A stretch of 64,000 bases of DNA from Tyzzerella sp. (GTDB lineage: Bacteria > Bacillota > Clostridia > Lachnospirales > Lachnospiraceae): positions 62,001 to 126,000 of the forward strand of contig JAFTWA010000047.1 of assembly GCA_017465565.1 (NCBI GenBank), read 5' to 3'. Of the stretch, positions 29,001 through 34,675 are shown in pieces (position 1 is the first letter of the stretch; each line of letters begins with the position of its first letter). The notes below the pieces were generated by a model. The model had not been told where the DNA came from. It did no database searches and worked only from the letters and a program-made list of their open reading frames with translations. Position numbers and translations under genes: made by a program.

Positions 29001-30931
29001 CCACCTTTATCTTCTGCCACAGCGCCCATAACAGAACCATACTTGGTTACTGTATCATTCGCCTCAATTGTTCCTGTATTCAAGCTGTCTGTCAGATTGA
29101 GTGTCGCACCCTGCTGAACAACACCACAGAGTCCACCAATCTGAGTTGAATCGTCGCTGATAATCAGTTTTCCTGTATTAAGACAGTGCTGCATGGTTGC
29201 TGTAATATTTTTTCTATTACCATACACGCCGCCTAAAATACCACCGGAGTTGGTTGTTGCATAAAGCTGTCCATCATACCAGCTGTTTGTAATTAAGTTT
29301 TCACCATCGCCAGTTATCATACCGACAAGTCCACCCGTGTATTTTGCTGAGTTAACTACAATAGCATCACTGTACACGGTATCAATTGTTCCGATATTTC
29401 TGCCTGCAATACTTCCTACAATTCCCTGATATGCAATATCTCTAGTGCCTTCAAAATAACTATTCGTTAGTTTCAAGTTCTTCAAAGTACCTGTACGGTA
29501 TATTTCTCCAAAGAGACCAAGATATTGTTCATTTTCATCTCCTTTTACATAGATACCGCTGATGGTATATCCTTGACCATCAAAGGTTCCTGTAAAGTGC
29601 TGTCCTGTATTTGTGCCATGCCATCCAATTGGTGACCAATCGTATATTGGTGGATTTTCTCTCCAGTCATTGGCATCGCCTTCGTTAACTGTAATATCAG
29701 CACCTAACTTGATTGTTTTCCCATTGAAAGTTTCTGAAATAGACAAAAATGAAAATCCATATAACTGTTCTGCAGTCGTGATTACAAATTCACTCTTGCT
29801 TGAGTCATACCAGCTCATATCAACCTTCTTTGTAATACCTGCTAAACTTGGCAATTCTTTTGCAAAGCTCATAAGAACTGGAGTATCATCCAACTTTACT
29901 GCCCAATAATTATCGAAATCCAATGTCGTCCACTGATAACCGCCAAAGCCTGTAAGCAGTTCTTCTTTCTTGGAAATAACATTACCATTTAATTTTCCCG
30001 TTGCCGTGCCAATGGTTTCCTTTTTAATTTCTTTTACTGTGTATGTATCTGCGATAAAAGCAGATGAGGAGTCATCAACCTCACCAATCACAGACCCAAT
30101 ACTTACTGCTTCTTCACCATAAGTAACGATTCCCGAACTCATACTGTCATCTAGTCGTAAGAATCCACCTTTCGCCACACTTCCTAAAATACCACCAACT
30201 CGATTTCCCTCACTGACAATATCACCTGTATTAAGACTATGCTCAATCAAATTCATGGCATCTGCCACTTCAATCGAACCCACAAGACCACCTATGTAGG
30301 AGCTTTCTGTTCCTCTCATGGTTATGGTTCCATCAAACCAGCAATTGCTAACCTTATTTTCTGCTTTTACAGTCAACTTACCAATTAAACCGCCAAAATA
30401 TTGACCGCTTCCTTCAATGATTGCATCTGAATACACGGACTCAAGTGTTCCTCCACCAAATCCGATAATACTTCCCGTTCCTTTATCATTACCATTTTTA
30501 AAGTAACTGTTTACCAACTGGAAGTCGCGGATTACACTGCTCTTCTTGGTATCTGTAAATAATCCCATACTAGTTACGATACCATCTCCGTAAATACCGC
30601 TAATGGAATGCCCCTGTCCATCAAAGGTTCCTGCAAATCCACTAATCGGATGCCATCTGCGTCTAGGAGCTTTTTCTACCCACTCCTCGGCATCCCCTTC
30701 GTTTACTACAATGTCAGCACCAAGCTTAATGGTCTGACCTTTGAAATCATAAGTTTCAGAAAGTTCTGCCAGGTCATATAACTCGTCTGCCGTCGTAATT
30801 GTGAATTCTGTTGCATTCACGTCATACCAGCTAGCCTTGGCATTTTTCATCCACCAGAGTCCGCCAACCACTGCCGCCAAAGCAAGCAGTACAGTAAAGA
30901 CTAGAACTATGATTTTCTTTTCTTTTTTCAT
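23012..30931 (-). CDS. Giant GLUG-repeat surface protein, 2639 residues
   Basis: The N-terminus (MKKEKKIIVLVFTVLLALAA) is a signal anchor with one membrane segment and no lipobox. Seven long units follow, starting at S-W-Y or V-W-Y motifs near residues 34, 372, 728, 1088, 1449, 1833 and 2244. Each unit has an FTIxTAxxLYGLAxLS strand, a TIKLGADI strand, the FDGQGHxISGIY motif, a GLFG motif and several GG-(L/I)-V/C-G GLUG motifs (PF07581), ending with a W-x-x-L-D-F-x-N-Y-W segment. Unit 1 differs from the rest (GLFTDT instead of GLFGE) and matches unit 1 of the protein at 1-3059. A long beta-solenoid outside the cell is expected. No LPxTG or other wall anchor is seen at the C-terminus. It is the second gene of locus B, 16 bp after the MBL gene. 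Binding of a polymeric substrate is inference. Confidence 0.9.
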   Translation of the reverse strand: MKKEKKIIVLVFTVLLALAAVVGGLWWMKNAKASWYDVNATEFTITTADELYDLAELSETYDFKGQTIKLGADIVVNEGDAEEWVEKAPRRRWHPISGFAGTFDGQGHSISGIYGDGIVTSMGLFTDTKKSSVIRDFQLVNSYFKNGNDKGTGSIIGFGGGTLESVYSDAIIEGSGQYFGGLIGKLTVKAENKVSNCWFDGTITMRGTESSYIGGLVGSIEVADAMNLIEHSLNTGDIVSEGNRVGGILGSVAKGGFLRLDDSMSSGIVTYGEEAVSIGSVIGEVDDSSSAFIADTYTVKEIKKETIGTATGKLNGNVISKKEELLTGFGGYQWTTLDFDNYWAVKLDDTPVLMSFAKELPSLAGITKKVDMSWYDSSKSEFVITTAEQLYGFSFLSISETFNGKTIKLGADITVNEGDANDWRENPPIYDWSPIGWHGTNTGQHFTGTFDGQGYTISGIYVKGDENEQYLGLFGEIYRTGTLKNLKLTNSYFEGTRDIAYQGIVGSIAGRNIGTIDTVYSDAIVVNSAKYTGGLVGMITGDGENLITNSWYDGQLYATTNSGGILGGVYGNRKNITATMQHCLNTGKLIISDDSTQIGGLCGVVQQGATLNLTDSLNTGTIEANDTVTKYGSVMGAVAEDKGGVSHGIASSAYGIKEFSTKTIGYFNGAWTGHCANVDVASIKGFGGYQWTTLDFDNYWAIRKNDTPILASFADSRPSVKGIARMVDVSWYDENKKEFTISTVAQLYGFAQLTKTLSFEGKTIKLGADIAVNQGNAADWAKNPPANTWTPMGYQASRVGEHFKGTFDGQGHTISGIYVKGNADEEYLGLFGEVYRGATVKNLKLTNSYIEGNRDSSKRGCVGSIAGRALDMTMDSVYSDAILANTAKMTGGLVGMITDDGNSKISNSWFAGELHSASNSGGIIGSIYGNKKKMSVTIENCLNTGTFHISDGATQIGGFVGVVQQKGVLKLSDSLNAGTIVTTGKVSKIGNAIGAVAKDSGGISTASLNQVYGVKEFSKKTVAYCNAEKSETEIFILDREYFEGYDGYRYTQLDFENYWVTEKVDATPVLSKFAGSDKVDMTGVIRANTSWYKNGNTINNASDLYGFTLLSKTNDFEGETIKLGYNITINKGSAADWAKNPPVKNEWMPIGYQGTESHFKGIFDGQGYSISGIYTKGEVDESYIGLFGEIYRGATVSNLTITNSYFEGTRESSARGCVGSLAGRALDMTIDSVYSDAIVVNSSRMTGGLVGMVTDDGDSKITNCWFAGELHSTTNTGGILGGVYGNKKEMSVTMEHCLNTGDLYISGGEAGASQIGGFVGVVQQLGVLYLNDSLNTGTIKTTGEVEKIGTAIGAVAKDTGGISVADLNKVYGAKEFASKMVGYSKGATLTENETSVSDMTSLAGYSGRRLTKLNFEKFWVIQNEKATPVLASFVGKDSLDMSVVVKPDTSWYEEHKEDKEFTINKAEELYGLAELSRDYDFSGWTIKLGQTITLNNKTVEQMKETAPANVWTPIGHYADGTGEEFKGTFDGQNFAIKGIYAVTNEAQYLGLFGTVGAGGTVQNLAIEESYFKNISGLTDGAYTGSIAGLLHGKIDTVKSTAIIESSSQYTGGLVGAILGSDECVDNDEIEDYTVTNSWFAGKVTSSTQKVAGIVGGINAKAFGKAFEATISHCLNSGTICLTGQKQTNVQQYGGLCGLVANKAELVMEDSLNAGELELKLGEGIKESGNSGSVIGLVSSATAKLTNAYGYAEEGKWYNQALKNSKSTVTGHEDAEKTMNELTGKNAYLNMNLDFCLNEADSTGYWIVTDGTPILRSFKGNVIAMDLTALTDARTVWYDAKNTDNEYTIYTVADLYGLSELSATNDFKNETIILGADITLNEGLYSKIDNNQLTGLNEWVPIGDNDFDADDANDRKQFLGTFDGDSHTISGLYATVTTSDSAQQYLGLFGTIGKGGTVQDLKITESYFKNTAGAKEGAFTGSVTGLLYGTLDTVKSDAKLYSTSQYTGGLVGTMRGSGDGGDYTIINCWFVGELNINSQKAAGLVGGINGKDVNENAHEMNVTISNCLSSGATNIFAGTSTSQNGGLIGAVLYKAKLNLSNCLYTGTLTIASGASSSTSGSVIGLLQGSVEDGTYAELTSVYVNSEWSRAIAKIYQAEAKVEDYEVVVTGGKKQASPDNLNTIDSYIEKTATELTGDNAKNLNLEFYDSTVNKAGYWVVLDSNSTPVLCEFAGYQRAEATPVAADTSWYETHKEDKTVTISSAAELYGLSELSKENDFSGWTIKLGADITLNNKTAEQMAAKKPLNVWTPIGYYDMTEDAEERKEFRGTFDGDGHVISGIYVSTDKQWRVGLFGTVGAGGVVKNLEIKESYFNNSYPYTKNYDAYLGSVTGVLHGTLNTIYSNASIYSNSQYNGGIVGGIIGSTECDEDDYTIKNCWFDGTITSGQQKTAGIVGGINDTTSAGNIIVQISHCLNSADIVATANKQQQIGGLCGVLANGAELIIEDSLNVGKSILQGTGASGNTASIIGLITNATATLTNVYGCIGDADETIWYNQAVKVSTAKGNTASLTINNVTTKDVDTINSYAGRTMEQLTGLTDEDKKDLLLDFYSTSNTTGKWDLNNGQPVLYDFKKYLWTVETE

Positions 30932-30947
30932 CCTTTTTCCTCCCTTT

Positions 30948-32255
30948 TTAATAAATATCTTTTGTATGATAAATTAACTTTGCTCTATCATCTTCGTATG
31001 TAAATCCCACGGTCTCATCACCGCCACAGTACCATTCGCTGCACCATTTTTTTGCCAAATCCGAATGCGCTGTCATTTCTTCATTCTTGACAAGACCACC
31101 TGAAGTCTGAAGCATCAGCATCACCTGCGCATTGGCATATTCATAGACAGTAGCATTATTATTAAAATTGTGATGCGGTTGCTGCAGAATATCGCACTTT
31201 AATGTTGCTTCTGAAAAATGATTGCACAAGGACTCTTCCGCCCGCTCCGTAATGTCTCCTGTTACAAGTATTTTCATTCCTGCCCGTGTCTCAACCATAA
31301 TCACCGTGCTTGTCGCATTATAATCACGGGTTGGAAATGTACCATCGCCATCTGCCAGGTCTTCATGTGTATACAAAACAGTCATTGTATTATCCGCTAT
31401 ACGGATTACGTCGCCTGTATGAACCTTTATCTCCTGGCACATTGGAAAATGTTCCTGAAGAAAATCCGCGATATACTGAAACATCAAATCCCTTGCCTGA
31501 TTCGTAGTTTCAGGATTTGGCAGGTTACAAATGACTCGTTCTAAGTTGTACTTTCTTGGATTCCTGCTTAGAAGCGCCATAAGTCCCATCACATGATCAT
31601 TGTGTGTGTGGGTAATATACCACGCAGAAATGGTAAGCACTTCCTCTTCGCTTTTCCCAGTAATCTTGTGTAAAAGCTTTGAAAACCGTTCTTGATCCTC
31701 CTGTTTCATCTGGCACTCTGCACCACCATCCACAATGATAAGACTATTATCTGCACATTTGATAACCAGGCATTCGCCATTATTGACAAAACCACTCGTG
31801 TTTTCTTCCAGCGCGATATTCATACCATTAGGATCCATTTTCAAGCCAAACATATAAATTTCCGATTGCTCGTCATGTTTGGGCTCATATATATAAGAGA
31901 TTTGTTCTGGACTTGTGCCTTCATTTTCATCCAGAACCACCAATGCTTTCTTCTCATTCTCGTAATAATTTGCACATACTCTTTTATCGTTTTGTACCAA
32001 ACGATAAAAATAGTTGTTTTCGATAGAATGGTGTTTTTCCTCTTGATATCCGTTTTCTTTTAAAATATCCACATAATATAAAAATTCCTCCAAGGTTGTA
32101 TCTGTTATGCTTTGCATCATACAGTCCTTGCTGTTGTTATTTTCATATAACTTGGCGTATGTACCACAATTGTATAGTTCTGTTGACATCTGATTATTTC
32201 CTTGATAGGTTGGTAATTTTTTTAATAACCATCCTTCTCGGTAATAATGCCTCAT
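30948..32255 (-). CDS. Cytosolic metallo-beta-lactamase-fold protein (first gene of locus B)
   Basis: 435 residues. It begins MRHYYREGWLLKK and is collinear with residues about 165-600 of the MBL lipoprotein at 21146-22948, lacking the signal peptide and first domain. The MBL motif is T-H-T-H-N-D-H (H216, H218, D220, H221), and the late PHHNF motif and the IIVDGG strand are also present, so metal binding seems intact. The start was set at the ATG behind the very strong GGGAGGGAGG site; an in-frame upstream ATG at 32387 would add a 44-residue basic extension but lacks a good site. No membrane segment is seen, so it is cytosolic. It is first in the operon, divergent from the AraC gene. Function is unknown; a ComEC-like phosphodiesterase or lactonase activity is possible. 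Confidence 0.82.
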   Translation of the reverse strand: MRHYYREGWLLKKLPTYQGNNQMSTELYNCGTYAKLYENNNSKDCMMQSITDTTLEEFLYYVDILKENGYQEEKHHSIENNYFYRLVQNDKRVCANYYENEKKALVVLDENEGTSPEQISYIYEPKHDEQSEIYMFGLKMDPNGMNIALEENTSGFVNNGECLVIKCADNSLIIVDGGAECQMKQEDQERFSKLLHKITGKSEEEVLTISAWYITHTHNDHVMGLMALLSRNPRKYNLERVICNLPNPETTNQARDLMFQYIADFLQEHFPMCQEIKVHTGDVIRIADNTMTVLYTHEDLADGDGTFPTRDYNATSTVIMVETRAGMKILVTGDITERAEESLCNHFSEATLKCDILQQPHHNFNNNATVYEYANAQVMLMLQTSGGLVKNEEMTAHSDLAKKWCSEWYCGGDETVGFTYEDDRAKLIYHTKDIY

Positions 32256-32547
32256 ATTGTCCTCCCTCCCTTCATTACATTTACTTTTTTGTTTTTTTAC
32301 AATTTTTTCCAACAACTTGTTTTTTTTTGATACTTTCTTTAAAAAGTCTTTAAAAACAGTCTGGAACACGTTTTTCTTTTTTGACATCTTTTTTGTGCAT
32401 TCAGACTATATCTTTAAGTTGTTCAATTGAATTTGTGAAAAAATAGTCAAAAACAAACATCTTTATATCTTGATTATATAAATGCTCTATGCTATACTCA
32501 ATTCAAAAAATAAAACTAAACTATAAAAAAAAGAAAGTGTATAAAAT
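32256..32547. other. Divergent intergenic region, locus B and AraC 2
   Basis: The region holds the AraC promoter on the + strand. For the minus operon no -35/-10 pair of good quality was found, which fits a need for activator binding. A short palindrome, TTCAATTGAA (32422-32431), is a possible operator half; this is weak. The basic ORF extension of the MBL gene occupies its left part. Confidence 0.35.
32470..32498 (+). promoter_or_regulatory. Probable promoter of AraC gene 2
   Basis: TTGATT (32470-32475) and TATACT (32493-32498) are spaced by 17 bp, a good vegetative promoter. Transcription would start near 32505, about 43 bases before the ATG. Confidence 0.6.
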
Positions 32548-33393
32548 ATGACAATAGACCAATGTAATCCATTTGTTAGAAGAGCAAAAGAATTCTCACT
32601 TCTACACTCTTATATAAAGGCATACAGTGTAGACTGCCGTTTGATATACTTTACTAAGGGAGAGGGTTCTGTAGAGTTTAACCACACCACTTATCCAGTC
32701 TTCAAAGACACAGCTCTTTTATTTCAGTCTGGAACCATGTACCAAATACAGACCAATAATTTTATTTCGTATATTCCGATTAATTTTGATTACACGCAGA
32801 ATTTCACCTACCGAACGGTAGCTTTTAAAATGCAAAAAGAAGAATCTGAACATAAAATTCAACCTCTGGAAAATGTTGAATTTACAGATTTTCCAATATT
32901 GAATCAGGTACTTTACATACCGAATGCGGAATTTATTTTTTCAGATGTACATAAGATTGTGTCAGAAAAGCAAGAATTGAAGATTGGACACCAGGCATAC
33001 TGTTCTTCTATTATGAAAAAAATCATCTGTAAAATTCTTCGTTCAAGCAACGCTTTTTCAAACTCTGCTGACGAAAAAACAGAACGAATACTTTCGTATA
33101 TTCATAAAAATTATGCTACTGATATCAACAACGAAGAGATTGCTTCCCAGATAAATTATCATCCGTATTACGTAAATAAACTTTTCTATTCTTATACAGG
33201 GATGACGATTCACCAGTACTTGAATCACTACAGGCTCACGATGGCAGCTCATTTTCTATCAACCGGAAGTGAACCTATTAACCAAATTTGTTATGCAGTT
33301 GGATTCCAGAGTCCTGCACATTTTGCCATGAATTTCAAGAAGAAGTTTGGAATCAGCCCGAAGGATTATCGAAATATGTATCATGAAGATTAA
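32548..33393 (+). CDS. AraC-family transcriptional regulator (paralogue 2)
   Basis: 281 residues, the same architecture as the regulator at 3947-4795: an N-terminal cupin-like ligand domain starting DQCNPFVRR and a C-terminal double helix-turn-helix domain with YVNKLFYSYTGMTIHQYLN and FKKKFGISPKDYRNM. The two proteins are similar over their whole length. The ribosome site (AGAAAG) is weak. The gene diverges from the 26.5-kb cluster and is its most likely activator. Since the binding helices of both AraC paralogues are almost identical, cross-regulation of loci A and B is plausible. Confidence 0.92.
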   Translation: MTIDQCNPFVRRAKEFSLLHSYIKAYSVDCRLIYFTKGEGSVEFNHTTYPVFKDTALLFQSGTMYQIQTNNFISYIPINFDYTQNFTYRTVAFKMQKEESEHKIQPLENVEFTDFPILNQVLYIPNAEFIFSDVHKIVSEKQELKIGHQAYCSSIMKKIICKILRSSNAFSNSADEKTERILSYIHKNYATDINNEEIASQINYHPYYVNKLFYSYTGMTIHQYLNHYRLTMAAHFLSTGSEPINQICYAVGFQSPAHFAMNFKKKFGISPKDYRNMYHED

Positions 33394-33404
33394 TAACTAA
33401 CGCA

Positions 33405-33446
33405 AAAACACCGTGATATGTTTTATTCAACATATCACGGTGTTTT
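33405..33446. terminator. Bidirectional intrinsic terminator
   Basis: An 18-bp perfect stem (33405-33422 with 33429-33446, AAAACACCGTGATATGTT on the left arm) with a six-base loop lies between the convergent AraC gene and the nuclease-like gene; A/T runs at both stem ends allow use in both directions. Confidence 0.9.
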
Positions 33447-33489
33447 CACCTTACTAATATGAATTTATCATTATATCCTCAATTAGCGC

Positions 33490-34335
33490 CTATACTAACT
33501 GCAATAATTCCTTCTCAACTGCTTCAACTTCTACCAAAGGAATCCCCATAACTCTAGCAACCTCCGTCGCACTACTTCCATTTTTAAGTGCATTCAAAAG
33601 CATATCTTTTTTCGCCTTTTGCACCTCTTCTTTAATTTCTGGTTCCATTAATTTCCTTAAAGCCTCACACATGTCTTTATCCCCCTTTAATTTATCAAAT
33701 ATTTCTTCATTTTCCTTCAATGCAACTTGTAGTATCGAATCACCATACAATTCTTTCACTTCATGTGCTAGATGATTTAACTGTGTAACTGTTCTCTCAG
33801 CATCTTCTTGACTCAAGCTACTACTCAATAGGGTTAACCACTTTTGATTCTCTTTTGAAAGCAGTTTTGATACAATAATCTGTGTTGGAAAACACCCCTC
33901 TTTAATCACATAAAAAATTCCTTCATATTTTTTATCGACTTGATACCCATTTTCTCTAAACCAGCGAAACAGTTTTACTGGTTTTACTTCTCTTACCAAT
34001 GTAATCGTAATGTCATCCAATCTAATATCATCTACATGTTCTTCATACATTTTGTAAAGGCATGCATAAGCAATTACTTGTAGAAACGTGTTTACATTCA
34101 TGGAATCTTTTGGCGATTTGTATTCGATAATATTATGTTTTTTAAACAACCTGCCAATTTCGTTTTTGATTACGATTTCCTTGATTTTCTTTACAACAAG
34201 CAAATCAATTTGAAGCGGTTTTGTATTTAAATTATATTCGCTTTGGTAATCTAAATACTCGCCATCTTCTATCAGTTCCAGCTTCATCGCAGAACAAAAC
34301 GCTGGATGCCATTGTGTTTTTAGTTCCTCTGTCAT
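33490..34335 (-). CDS. Rpn/PD-(D/E)XK-like nuclease family protein (copy 2)
   Basis: 281 residues. Near the N-terminus an L-Q-I-D-L-L-V strand and a following N-I-I-E-Y-K-S-P motif give the D...E-x-K layout of a PD-(D/E)XK nuclease core. The C-terminus is rich in charged helices (PEIKEEVQKAKKDML) and ends in a small helix-turn-helix-like segment (SATEVARVMGIPLVEVEA). The middle part is not recognised. It is a more distant relative of the genes at 4829 and 56465. The start is an ATG behind AGTGAGGA. Function unknown; such genes are often wrongly named after metabolic enzymes in automatic annotation. It lies between locus B and the GH3 gene. Confidence 0.65.
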   Translation of the reverse strand: MTEELKTQWHPAFCSAMKLELIEDGEYLDYQSEYNLNTKPLQIDLLVVKKIKEIVIKNEIGRLFKKHNIIEYKSPKDSMNVNTFLQVIAYACLYKMYEEHVDDIRLDDITITLVREVKPVKLFRWFRENGYQVDKKYEGIFYVIKEGCFPTQIIVSKLLSKENQKWLTLLSSSLSQEDAERTVTQLNHLAHEVKELYGDSILQVALKENEEIFDKLKGDKDMCEALRKLMEPEIKEEVQKAKKDMLLNALKNGSSATEVARVMGIPLVEVEAVEKELLQLV

Positions 34336-34675
34336 TTTTCCTCACTTTCTTGGTACTATAACCAAACAAAGAAAGCAAAAAATAACTTTGTTTGAATATA
34401 GTATACCATATTACTTGTAAAATTGTTCATCAAATTTGAGTTTCTTTGGCAGAACTGCCACGAAATTCAGACACGTTTCGTTAGATGAAACGTAAATAGA
34501 CATTTTTGAATAATTCTAATATAAATTAATGTCTTGATTGATGTATAAATATTATAGCATTAGCAATAAATAATCTCCTCTTTTATTTTGTGGATAATTT
34601 TATTTTTTTGTGGACAACGTGGATAAGAAAAATTCCCAGTAACATTTACCAGGAATTTTTCACTAATTACATATT
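34336..34675. other. 340-bp intergenic region with two hairpins
   Basis: No gene was seen. A small hairpin (ACGTTTC, 34473-34479, with GAAACGT, 34487-34493) lies in the middle, and the terminator of the GH3 gene is at the right end. The left part is AT-rich and should hold the promoter of the nuclease-like gene, but no clear -35/-10 pair was found. Confidence 0.5.
34628..34660 (-). terminator. Intrinsic terminator of the GH3 gene
   Basis: AAAAATTCC (34628-34636) pairs with GGAATTTTT (34652-34660), with an inner GTAA/TTAC stem. On the minus strand the stem ends in a T run, 15 bases after the GH3 stop. Confidence 0.7.

Noticed and set aside
23012-30931. Regularly spaced similar sequences that could suggest a repeat array such as CRISPR
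   Set aside because: The units are over 1 kb long, keep an open reading frame and encode protein motifs.
30948-32387. Longer form of the cytosolic MBL protein starting at 32387
   Set aside because: The extension is low-complexity and basic, lacks a ribosome site, and the paralogue aligns only from YYREGW, next to a very strong site at the later ATG.
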